This document shows positions 1 to 5,022 of a stretch of DNA of 5,022 nt, one piece after another. The notes beneath the pieces are model-generated. The model did no database searches. It was given only the letters and a program-made list of their open reading frames with translations, and was not told where the DNA came from. A program made the position numbers and the translations under genes. The DNA comes from Deltaproteobacteria bacterium (lineage in GTDB: Bacteria; Desulfobacterota; Syntrophia; Syntrophales; UBA2210): NCBI GenBank assembly GCA_016934695.1, contig JAFGSH010000080.1:1-5022 (forward strand), written 5' to 3'. Every line of letters starts with the position of its first letter. Position 1 is the first letter of the stretch.

Positions 1-243
1 ATCTCCCTGAAAGGCCGGATGGAAGGCCACATGGTTGATGGTAAAGGTGTACACCGACCCCCTCCCCGTGGCGGTGATCCAATGGGTTTCCCTGGAATGG
101 CACCGGGGACAGATGAACGAAGGGGGAAAGCGGAGAAACCCGCAGTCGCCGCATTGCTGAATCTTTATCAGGTGCTGTCTGCATCCCTCCCAGAATTCTC
201 TCGTGTCGGCGTTGATCTGTGGCAGGGGTTTTTCGTATGTCAT
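1..243 (-). CDS. DUF35 zinc-ribbon/OB-fold protein, thiolase partner (partial, 3' end off the left edge)
   Basis: The first 81 residues are visible; the rest lies beyond base 1. Seen: an amphipathic N-terminal segment (residues 10-30, with the NADTREFWEG stretch typical of the family), then a rubredoxin-like zinc ribbon with Cys31, Cys34, Cys45 and Cys48 (CX2C-X10-CX2C), then the start of the OB-fold (about residues 56-81, with a GRGSVYTFT strand). Full-length members are usually about 130-140 residues, so roughly 40% is missing. Known of the family: DUF35 proteins bind the acyl-CoA moiety and form obligate complexes with SCP2-type thiolases or aldolases, as in BbsA/BbsB and ChsH2/Ltp2. The gene starts 5 nt after the thiolase stop, which strongly suggests the two form one complex. 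The ATG at 243-241 was chosen because a strong Shine-Dalgarno precedes it by 8 nt. The specific substrate is not readable. Confidence 0.92.
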   Translation of the reverse strand, partial: MTYEKPLPQINADTREFWEGCRQHLIKIQQCGDCGFLRFPPSFICPRCHSRETHWITATGRGSVYTFTINHVAFHPAFQGD

Positions 244-248
244 GGCTA

Positions 249-1403
249 TTACCACCTCCTCAGGATATAGCAGGAATGGCACTGCAGGATTGCCCCGTTA
301 TCGCTGCACACGATGATTTCGGGTTCTTTCGTGTCGGTTGGCGGGCCGAGCTGCCGCTCGCCGCACCGACCCATGAGCTGCATGACCCCCTCCGTGAGCG
401 GCGTCAGCCCCATATGATACGCCTCGGAGAGTTGGCCCCCCGATGTGTTGACAGGCATCCTTCCCCCCGGCTCGATCGTCCCTCCCGAGAACCAGTCCTC
501 TCCTTCGCCGGGGCCGAAGAACCCGTAGTCCTGGAGCGTGATTTCAACGGTATAGGTAAAACAATCGTAGATCTCGCAGGCGTCAATATCGTCAAGGGTG
601 ATTCCCGCCATTGCAAAGGCGGTTTTACCCGCCTTCCGGGCACCGGTCGGTCCCGCCAGGCAGGTTGCCTGCTGAAACTCCGTCGACGGATTGTGCTGCC
701 CCATCCCCATGATGGTGACGAGGGGATGTCTGAGGTCGCGAGCCCTCTCGGCGGATGTTATGATGCATGCCCGGCCGCCGTCGTTGACCAGGCAGTTGTC
801 GGGGAGGCGGAAGGGCTCGACGAGCCACCTGGCGTTGTAGTAATCATCATCCGTCATCAGCTTTCCGTGCGTTATTGCCTGCGGATTGAGATTGGCCCAC
901 CTGCGCTGCCCCACGGCGATCTGTTTCCACGTGTCGGGTCCCGTGTGAAACTCGTGCATGGCGCGCCGCGCGGCAAGGGCGTATCCTGCGGACGCTCCGA
1001 AGTGGCCGAAGGCGGCCGCATCCCCCGTCATCTCCGTGAGCATGCGGAACATGCTGTCCCCCGAGTGGGCATAGGAGAGGAGCACATAGTTACAGAGACC
1101 GGATTCGAGCGCGCCAACTGCGTGCTGTAAATGACTGCGCGATCAGTTGGCGTCCTGAGCGAGAAAGGTCGGGGACAGGCCGAGGTGCTGCGCCACGAGA
1201 TAGGGGGTAACATCTGATTCCCCCGTCGGCGGAATAAAGTGGCGGTAGACGATCAGGCCGTCGATGTCTTCCCGTCTCAGTCCTGCGTCTTCGATGGCGT
1301 TGGCGCAGGCCTCAAGGTGAAAACTCAGTGTGGTCCTGTCGGGGACCCGCCCCTGGGGGGTATACCCCACTCCGACAATCGCGTATCTGTCTTTCAGGTT
1401 CAC
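249..1403 (-). CDS. SCP2-type thiolase-like acyl-CoA enzyme with in-frame UGA at codon 87 (probable selenoprotein)
   Basis: Reading through one TGA gives 384 residues, the normal length for this family. The N-terminal thiolase half has AIVGVGYTP (residues 8-16) and EDIDGLIVY (45-53). Codon 87 (TGA) follows QDAN and precedes SRSHLQHA, the loop and helix that carry the nucleophilic Cys in thiolases. Further on are NDGGRA (207-212), DDIDACEIYDCF (271-282), NTSGGQLSEAYHMG (319-332) and the C-terminal CSDNG (366-370). Two canonical features differ: the HDCF/NEHAF-type His is Tyr279, and GHPxG reads AYHMG. This places it nearer the Ltp2/BbsB-like group paired with DUF35 than near true acetoacetyl-CoA thiolases. 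The start is GTG at 1403, with GAGGT 7 nt upstream; the stop is TAA. The gene follows the transporter by 66 nt and precedes DUF35 by 5 nt. The frame is identical on both sides of the TGA, and no decay is visible. It could instead be a nonsense-mutated gene or contain a base error. The acyl-CoA substrate, and whether the reaction is thiolytic or aldolytic, are unknown. Confidence 0.88.
252..260 (-). promoter_or_regulatory. Shine-Dalgarno for the DUF35 gene, inside the thiolase coding end
   Basis: On the minus strand AGGAGGTGG sits 8 nt before the DUF35 ATG and encodes the last residues (R-R-W) of the thiolase. Translation of the two genes is therefore likely coupled, which suits a fixed-ratio complex. 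It also implies that ribosomes terminating early at codon 87 of the thiolase would lower DUF35 output. Confidence 0.8.
1108..1126 (-). promoter_or_regulatory. Bacterial SECIS-like hairpin downstream of the UGA
   Basis: The RNA from 1126 down to 1108 folds as AGCACGC / AGUUG / GCGCGCU: six Watson-Crick pairs with one A-C mismatch in the middle, and a 5-nt apical loop with G in second position followed by U. The stem begins 16 nt after the UGA and the loop begins at nt 24. Known bacterial SECIS elements have a short upper stem, a loop with an early G (often GU), and a UGA-to-loop distance of about 16-37 nt, read by SelB. All three conditions hold here. The same bases also encode thiolase residues 93-99, so the fold has to coexist with coding constraint. 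Not tested by folding software. Confidence 0.55.
1143..1145 (-). other. In-frame UGA, candidate selenocysteine codon (Sec87 of the thiolase)
   Basis: This TGA is the only stop in the otherwise open frame 1403-249. Full family homology flanks it directly on both sides without a frame change. It lies in the catalytic-cysteine loop, where Cys/Sec exchange would make chemical sense. TGA serves as the real stop of three neighbouring genes, so a code in which UGA means Trp is unlikely. A SECIS-like hairpin follows at a suitable distance. Alternatives are a point mutation (for example TGC or TGT to TGA) or a sequencing error. Confidence 0.65.
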
Positions 1404-1441
1404 TGTTCGTACCTCACTTTCTGTGGTTGCATATGACGCAT

Positions 1442-1469
1442 ATTGTATCCGAAGACCCGGCGGTGTCCC
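1442..1469 (-). promoter_or_regulatory. Weak candidate internal promoter before the thiolase
   Basis: The 66-nt gap between transporter and thiolase contains TACAAT (1447-1442, 5 of 6 to the -10 consensus), preceded by a 16-nt spacer and GGGACA (1469-1464, 4 of 6). A short dyad, ATATG-ACG-CATAT, lies at 1431-1443 on its downstream side. A 6-bp hairpin (GCGGTG/CACCGC, 1460-1476) covers the transporter stop but has no T-tract, so it does not look like a terminator. Read-through from the upstream promoter remains the default expectation. Confidence 0.2.
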
Positions 1470-2384
1470 TCACCGCGAGCGCCGCTTCCTGATATCCATC
1501 CAGATAATGTAGATGAACATGAAGATCGTGGAGACCGCCGCCGGAAGGGCGCTCTCTTTGCTGAAGAGGGCGAGGGCGATCCCCGCCGCGAGGCCGTAGT
1601 TCTTGATCGTTCCCAAGAGAACGAGGCTCATCGTCGTCTGGGGGGTGATGCTGAATAGCCTCCCGGTCCATTCAATGATCAGCCCCAGGACAAACATGCT
1701 GGCGGCGGCGATGAGGGCAACGGGGAGCAACCGCAGGGGCTCTTGGAAGAAGATATCATGATTCAGCCCCACGATCGTGTACACCACGACGAAGAAGCTC
1801 CAGTTGGTTATGGGGCCCTTCAGAGATGCCAGCTTTTGACCGATCTTCCATCGGGGGAGGGTACGGGAGATGAACAGGGGAAGGATAATCAAGATAATCG
1901 CTATGACGATCAACCGCTCCAGGATAAAGGAGCTCGAACCCAGGAACTTGTACAAGGTAAGGGGCAGGACAATCAGGGCGCCGAGGTATCCCCCCGCCGT
2001 ACCCGCGAGAGAGAACGAGGTGTTCCCCCTGAGAAGGTCGGTGAAGGGGATGACAGCCACGGCTGGGGGCATCAGGGCAAGAATGATAAAGCCGTTCCAG
2101 AGTTTCGTGTCTTGTATGAGAAGCGCGCTTGTGCCGAGGATAAATACGGCAAGAACACCGTAGCTCATTGCAATCCCGGAAAATGCCGGGATTATGAGAG
2201 AACGGGGGGAACGGAAGAGGCTCGCGGGTATCCCCATGGTCGAGAGCGTCATCACCAGAGCGAGGGCGGGGAGCACCAGATGTGTGGTCCACGAGCTGGC
2301 TCCGGGGAGGAACAATCCGATTATCAGTGCAAGAGAAAGAATAAAATCACGGTTCTGCAGCACTTTCGTCATCTTTTTTATCAT
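1470..2384 (-). CDS. BASS/SBF-family (bile acid:sodium symporter-like) membrane transporter
   Basis: The 304-residue protein is strongly hydrophobic, with about nine or ten predicted membrane segments (roughly residues 14-28, 35-52, 62-82, 98-114, 126-145, 155-172, 193-207, 218-238, 252-273 and 278-296). The BASS fold is suggested by the MPPAVAVIPFTDLLRGN stretch (105-121), which resembles the PP...P...GN crossover helix, by the KNYGLAAGIAL segment (261-271), and by the PAAVSTIFMFIY end (281-292). BASS proteins are Na+-coupled importers of organic anions such as bile acids, pantoate or other carboxylates; the substrate here is unknown. The ATG at 2384 has AAGG 8 nt upstream. An in-frame TTG at 2441, with GGGGAG 9 nt upstream, would add 19 Arg-rich residues and cannot be excluded. 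The gene leads a co-oriented cluster with thiolase and DUF35, so it may feed that pathway. Confidence 0.85.
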   Translation of the reverse strand: MIKKMTKVLQNRDFILSLALIIGLFLPGASSWTTHLVLPALALVMTLSTMGIPASLFRSPRSLIIPAFSGIAMSYGVLAVFILGTSALLIQDTKLWNGFIILALMPPAVAVIPFTDLLRGNTSFSLAGTAGGYLGALIVLPLTLYKFLGSSSFILERLIVIAIILIILPLFISRTLPRWKIGQKLASLKGPITNWSFFVVVYTIVGLNHDIFFQEPLRLLPVALIAAASMFVLGLIIEWTGRLFSITPQTTMSLVLLGTIKNYGLAAGIALALFSKESALPAAVSTIFMFIYIIWMDIRKRRSR

Positions 2385-2554
2385 CTGCTCCGCCTTCTGT
2401 CTGAATGATGCACGGTTGTCGCGCCGGAAATTTCCCCACAAGAGTTGTTGCTCCCCGGATTTGTTATAGAAGTTTCGATAGATGGGTTCCTTTTACCCGC
2501 AGCGGTGAAAGCGATTGATAGCTGCTTATAAAAGCTTGCTTTTTCTGTGTTCTG

Positions 2555-2583
2555 AGTATAGGTAATTGCCCCCTGCCTGTCAA
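2555..2583 (-). promoter_or_regulatory. Sigma70-type promoter for the transporter-thiolase-DUF35 cluster
   Basis: On the minus strand a perfect TTGACA (2583-2578) is followed by a 17-nt spacer and TATACT (2560-2555, 5 of 6). Initiation would fall near 2548, giving a leader of about 105-165 nt depending on the transporter start. The leader contains a small GGGT/ACCC hairpin but no riboswitch I recognise. Confidence 0.65.
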
Positions 2584-2600
2584 GCGGAGAGGAGCCGCTT
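2582..2600. repeat. Inverted repeat overlapping the leftward -35 box
   Basis: AAGCGG (2582-2587) and CCGCTT (2595-2600) form a perfect 6-bp inverted repeat around 7 nt. It touches the -35 box of the leftward promoter (2578-2583) and lies 15 bases upstream of a rightward TTGACA (2615-2620). The position suits an operator serving one or both divergent units. It has no T-tract, so it does not look like a terminator. Confidence 0.35.
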
Positions 2601-2614
2601 TCTGAACCCCTGTT

Positions 2615-2643
2615 TTGACAAATGGATAAAGAAATATTAGTTT
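2615..2643 (+). promoter_or_regulatory. Candidate promoter for the radical SAM gene
   Basis: A perfect TTGACA at 2615-2620 is followed by an AT-rich stretch. At a 17-nt spacing the -10 would be TAGTTT (2638-2643), a weak match; TATTAG (2635-2640) is closer to consensus but only 14 nt away. The location, 30-60 nt before the ATG at 2674, is right. Only the -35 is convincing. Confidence 0.4.
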
Positions 2644-2673
2644 ATGACTAGACAAACATAAAGGACGTTACAT

Positions 2674-3777
2674 ATGGCAGGAAATAACTACAAGACCCAT
2701 ATCGAGAACCTGAAACGGCTTTCCTTTGACATCGGGATGTATCGACCACCGAGCGAGGGGGGGAGCTTTTCCCTGCTCCTCCGCTTTACCCGGAACTGCC
2801 CGTGGAACAAATGCACCTTCTGCGAGATGTACAAGGGAGAAAAGTTTGTCTATCGTTCAGTCGACGAGATAAAGGCCGATATCGATTCGGTAAAGACGAT
2901 TATTGATGAGATAACCGCAATCTCATGGAAGCTGGGGCACGGCGGACGCGCAAACAGGGATGTGGCGGTGGCGATTCTGGGGTCCGATGCGTCATTCTAT
3001 ACCAATCACTGCTTTATCTCCGTCTTCGAATGGCTCGCCTCGGGTGGCCGAACGGCCTTTCTCCAGGACGCCAACAGCATGATCATGCGGCCGCCTGAAT
3101 TTGTGGAGGTGTTGAAGTATCTCCGAGGAAAGCTTCCCACGCTGACGCGGGTCACCACCTATGCCCGGTCGAAGACGCTTGCCCAGAGGAAACCCGAACA
3201 GCTGAAGGAGATCCATGATGCAGGCCTGACCCGTCTCCATGTTGGCCTTGAGACGGGAGACGATGAACTCCTTGAGATCGTTCGAAAAGGCGTGACGAGC
3301 GAGGAACAGATCGAAGGCGGGGAAAAAGCGATGGAGGCGGGTTTTCAGCTCTCGGAATACTGGATGCCCGATCTGGGCGGACGGGAACGGTGGCGACAGC
3401 ACGCGGAGAATACCGCCCGCGTCCTCACGGCGATTAACCCCCACTATATCCGTTCGCGGCCCTTCGTGCCGAGGATGGGGACCCCCATCTACGAGGAGTA
3501 TGAACGGGGGAACCTGCACCTCTCATCCCCCCATGAGCGGCTTGAAGAGGTGCATCTTATGATTGAAAACCTCAACGTCACCTCCCGCGTCTGCTTCGAC
3601 CATGCCATGAATGCCTGGCTCGACAGGCGAGGCGGTCTGCTCTTCAGACAGGACTACGAAGGATACAAGTTCCCTGAAGAAAGGCCCCTGGTCTTGGAAA
3701 GGATTCAGGAAGGCCTCGACGTGAGTGAATCGACACACACGCACGTCAGGGACGTCATCGGGATACGGTCTCTCTGA
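2674..3777 (+). CDS. Radical SAM protein of unknown function with CX4CX2C cluster motif
   Basis: The protein has 367 residues. The [4Fe-4S] cluster motif is Cys42, Cys47 and Cys50 in TRNCPWNKCTFCEMY, with four residues rather than the canonical three between the first two cysteines; the NCPWNKCTFC form resembles a variant I associate with COG1032/Elp3-like radical SAM proteins. Downstream are a GSDAS strand/loop (about 103-107), LTRVTTYARS (157-166), and GLETGDDELLEIVRKG (191-206), the usual GLExGdxxxL region of Elp3/HemN-type TIM barrels. The remaining C-terminal part lacks a B12 or TRAM domain and carries no second cysteine cluster. The substrate is unknown. The ATG at 2674 has AAGGA 8 nt upstream. 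It is transcribed away from the transporter cluster and converges on the next gene, so the context gives no clear functional link. I am sure of the superfamily and do not know the reaction. Confidence 0.9.
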   Translation: MAGNNYKTHIENLKRLSFDIGMYRPPSEGGSFSLLLRFTRNCPWNKCTFCEMYKGEKFVYRSVDEIKADIDSVKTIIDEITAISWKLGHGGRANRDVAVAILGSDASFYTNHCFISVFEWLASGGRTAFLQDANSMIMRPPEFVEVLKYLRGKLPTLTRVTTYARSKTLAQRKPEQLKEIHDAGLTRLHVGLETGDDELLEIVRKGVTSEEQIEGGEKAMEAGFQLSEYWMPDLGGRERWRQHAENTARVLTAINPHYIRSRPFVPRMGTPIYEEYERGNLHLSSPHERLEEVHLMIENLNVTSRVCFDHAMNAWLDRRGGLLFRQDYEGYKFPEERPLVLERIQEGLDVSESTHTHVRDVIGIRSL

Positions 3778-3781
3778 GGAA

Positions 3782-3805
3782 GAGATCGCCATCCCGGCAG
3801 ATCTC
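3782..3805. terminator. Hairpin between convergent genes, possible bidirectional terminator
   Basis: GAGATC-GCC (3782-3790) pairs with GGC-A-GATCTC (3796-3805), giving 9 bp with one bulged A and a 5-nt loop. It lies in the 36-nt gap between two convergent stop codons, the expected place for a shared terminator. Neither strand shows a T-run after the stem, so intrinsic termination is unproven. It may instead protect transcript 3' ends. Confidence 0.4.
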
Positions 3806-3813
3806 CGCACATA

Positions 3814-4647
3814 TCAACCCTCCCGCAGGTAGGCGGGGAGGTCATTCTCTTCCATCCCCTGAAAACTGCACCGGATGGGACAGGTCTTGCAGGGGGGTTT
3901 TATTCCCGGAAGCAAGGGTTCCCCCTTGATGTCTTCGATATAATCGCAGCACCGGTTCACGTCTTCGTCGTACCCCTCGACGATGATGGTGACGGCCCCC
4001 TCGGCACCGCCGTATCCGCCCGAGGCGAAGTGAACGGCGTCGACGTCGAAGAGATCCTCCAGGGCGTCCAGTTCGGTGTACGCGGTCCCGTCGGTAACGC
4101 AGACCATGCCGGCCGGAACGCCGATGCTCCGTTCAATGACGTACACGCCTCCCATCGTGGACGCCTCTTCGACGGACGGTATCATCTTTTCGAGACCCAC
4201 GGGGTAGATGATCGTCGCTCCGCGGGCCTTCATGGGGAGAAAGAATTGTCCCATGGTGCCTCCCATGGGGTTTGCCATGACAACACCGACATGCCCCATA
4301 TGATCGACTGCATTCGCCCCCTTCAACAGGACATCTCCCGGCCCCAGCTTGTCGATGACGGTCGACGGCTCCACATCCAGCAACTTGTTTTTGTGAAAGG
4401 TGACCGGTTGCATGCGGACACCCTGGACGAGGGCGCAGGTGATTCCCCTGATGACCTGGCCAACGGCGTACCTTTCTTTTTCGATCGGTTTCCCCAGCAA
4501 TTCCTCGGCGATGTAACCGTTTGTGGACCCCCGCCCCACGAGGAGATACCCCTCCTCCTTGGCCTGTTTGACCTCGGGCAACGATACGATCCCCTTGGCG
4601 ATCAGGCGTTTTGATTCAGCCGGTGTTAAGGTAAATAGAGCCTGCAT
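3814..4647 (-). CDS. Uncharacterised 277-residue protein with C-terminal CX2CX3C motif
   Basis: I do not recognise this family by name. It appears soluble, with no signal peptide or membrane helix. The middle alternates strands and Gly-rich turns: LGPGDVLLKGANAVD (101-115), GHVGVVMANPMGGTMGQFF (118-136), ARGATIIYPVGLEKMIPSV (141-159). This is loosely reminiscent of NagB/RpiA/CoA-transferase-like folds, a weak inference. A second Gly-rich loop, GGYGGAEGA, is at 210-218. Cys233-Cys234 and then Cys253, Cys256 and Cys260 (CKTCPIRC) near the C-terminus could bind a metal or an iron-sulfur cluster. The ATG at 4647 has a strong GGAGGG 6 nt upstream, which rejects a longer in-frame extension to 4842. 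The stop is TGA. It is a single leftward gene with a structured leader. Confidence 0.85.
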   Translation of the reverse strand: MQALFTLTPAESKRLIAKGIVSLPEVKQAKEEGYLLVGRGSTNGYIAEELLGKPIEKERYAVGQVIRGITCALVQGVRMQPVTFHKNKLLDVEPSTVIDKLGPGDVLLKGANAVDHMGHVGVVMANPMGGTMGQFFLPMKARGATIIYPVGLEKMIPSVEEASTMGGVYVIERSIGVPAGMVCVTDGTAYTELDALEDLFDVDAVHFASGGYGGAEGAVTIIVEGYDEDVNRCCDYIEDIKGEPLLPGIKPPCKTCPIRCSFQGMEENDLPAYLREG

Positions 4648-4681
4648 AGTATGCCCTCCGTATTTCTTTCTTCTGAAAGGA

Positions 4682-4749
4682 AAAGTGGCCTTAAGCCCAT
4701 CTGCACCTCGGTCTCTGTCCTTGGTTGTATGCCACAGATGGGACACTTT
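4682..4749 (-). promoter_or_regulatory. Long inverted-repeat leader upstream of the uncharacterised gene
   Basis: Two nested inverted repeats frame this stretch. The outer pair is AAAGTG (4682-4687) with CACTTT (4744-4749). The inner pair is CCCATCTG (4696-4703) with CAGATGGG (4735-4742). They are separated by an 8-nt against 1-nt internal bulge and enclose 31 nt. If transcribed leftwards, this would form a 14-bp interrupted stem ending about 35 nt before the ATG at 4647, the position of a cis-acting leader RNA. It matches no riboswitch class I know. Confidence 0.4.
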
Positions 4750-4750
4750 G

Positions 4751-4764
4751 AAAAGATATCTTTT
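4751..4764. repeat. Perfect 14-bp palindrome in the divergent intergenic region
   Basis: AAAAGATATCTTTT is fully self-complementary. It lies between the divergent uncharacterised gene (start 4647) and the histidine phosphatase (start 4873), adjoining the inverted-repeat leader. It could be a binding site for a dimeric regulator; chance is possible because it is AT-rich. Confidence 0.35.
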
Positions 4765-4843
4765 TGGTTCCTTACGTGCCCTTTGCCCGGCCCTATGCAG
4801 GATCTTCTTGCAATGATATCCGTTACACGTTAATAGAAACACC

Positions 4844-4852
4844 TGTTATGAT
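4844..4852 (+). promoter_or_regulatory. Candidate extended -10 promoter for the histidine phosphatase
   Basis: TGTTATGAT at 4844-4852 matches the extended -10 form TGnTATAAT with one mismatch in the hexamer. No good -35 stands 16-18 nt upstream, as is tolerated for extended -10 promoters. Initiation near 4859 would leave a very short leader that still includes the Shine-Dalgarno at 4862-4867. Confidence 0.35.
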
Positions 4853-4872
4853 TGACCACCCGGGAGGTTTAC

Positions 4873-5022
4873 GTGAGACTCATACTGGTAAGACACGGGC
4901 AGACACTATGGAACCGCGAAAAGCGGGCGCAGGGAATAAGTGATATCGAACTCAGCAACAGGGGCAAGGCTCAAGCGGACGGCCTTGCACGGTCGCTGCG
5001 GACCGAGGAGATCGAGGCGATC
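4873..5022 (+). CDS. Histidine phosphatase (phosphoglycerate mutase-like) family protein (partial, 3' end off the right edge)
   Basis: Only the first 50 residues are present; members are usually about 200 residues. The sequence opens with VRLILVRHGQT, which contains the diagnostic RHG motif (residues 7-9), His8 being the residue phosphorylated during catalysis. TLWN (11-14) and the QG.SD.ELSNRGKAQA segment (20-35) are also typical. The family includes cofactor-dependent phosphoglycerate mutases, alpha-ribazole phosphatase (CobC) and broad-specificity phosphatases; the visible part cannot separate them. The start is GTG, chosen because GGGAGG lies 5 nt upstream and the protein then begins directly at the first beta strand, as usual. 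It is divergent from the uncharacterised gene, with 225 nt between the two starts. Confidence 0.9.
   Translation, partial: MRLILVRHGQTLWNREKRAQGISDIELSNRGKAQADGLARSLRTEEIEAI

Noticed and set aside
219..1130. Long rightward open frame (303 codons) opposite the thiolase
   Set aside because: The translation is rich in Arg, Pro and Gly with no recognisable motif, and the opposite strand carries clear thiolase homology. It is a shadow of GC-rich coding sequence.
1143..1145. UGA read as tryptophan (alternative genetic code)
   Set aside because: The transporter, radical SAM and uncharacterised genes all end at TGA where family or spacing expects a stop, and no other in-frame TGA occurs in the window's genes.
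249..1403. Two separate thiolase half-genes (1403-1143 and about 1085-249)
   Set aside because: The halves are in the same frame with nothing missing between them. The second half has no Shine-Dalgarno or plausible start at the right place, and only the joined product has family length.
1743..2408. Rightward open frame of 221 codons opposite the transporter
   Set aside because: It is extremely hydrophilic with low-complexity composition and lies antisense to a coherent multi-helix membrane protein.
2385..2548. Riboswitch in the transporter leader
   Set aside because: Only a short GGGT/ACCC hairpin is visible, and I could not match TPP, preQ1, fluoride or c-di-GMP core motifs.
2464..2655. 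Leftward 63-codon open frame in the divergent region
   Set aside because: It has no homology I recognise, and it spans both promoters and the dyad, so it is better explained as regulatory DNA.
4648..4842. N-terminal extension of the uncharacterised protein
   Set aside because: The extension is Lys/Arg-rich without motifs, lies over the inverted-repeat leader, and the ATG at 4647 has a strong ribosome site.

Overview
The window looks like chromosomal DNA from a moderately GC-rich anaerobic bacterium. The gene content (an SCP2-type thiolase paired with a DUF35 protein, a radical SAM enzyme, and a probable selenocysteine codon) would fit a Desulfobacterota / former Deltaproteobacteria lineage. 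That placement is an inference from gene content, not from a marker gene. No tRNA, rRNA, CRISPR array or insertion sequence is visible.

Layout. Bases 1-2584 hold a leftward cluster that reads, in transcription order, BASS-family (bile acid:sodium symporter-like) membrane transporter, SCP2-type thiolase, and DUF35 zinc-ribbon/OB-fold partner (cut by the left edge). A good sigma70-type promoter (TTGACA, 17 nt, TATACT) lies upstream of the transporter. The thiolase and DUF35 genes are 5 nt apart, and the DUF35 Shine-Dalgarno lies inside the end of the thiolase gene. Bases 2674-3777 encode a rightward radical SAM protein with a CX4CX2C cluster motif. It converges on a leftward uncharacterised 277-residue protein (3814-4647) with a C-terminal CX2CX3C motif. 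After a divergent intergenic region with a long inverted-repeat leader and a 14-bp palindrome, a rightward histidine phosphatase gene starts at 4873 and leaves through the right edge.

Main observation. The thiolase reading frame (1403 to 249, minus strand) is interrupted by a single in-frame TGA at codon 87. Reading continues in the same frame, with no indel, through about 297 further codons that carry all expected family motifs. Codon 87 falls in the loop that carries the nucleophilic cysteine in thiolases, at or within about two residues of it. Sixteen nucleotides after the TGA is a 7-position hairpin with a 5-nt AGUUG loop, which fits the bacterial SECIS pattern. The simplest reading is a selenocysteine-containing thiolase-like enzyme, a family I do not know to have described selenoproteins. 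A nonsense mutation or a base error is the alternative.

How the genes may work together. Thiolase/DUF35 pairs act on acyl-CoA intermediates in anaerobic aromatic breakdown (BbsB/BbsA type) or steroid side-chain breakdown (Ltp2/ChsH2 type). A co-oriented BASS transporter could import the organic acid that feeds such a pathway. The substrate cannot be read from the sequence. The three genes to the right show no obvious functional link to this cluster.
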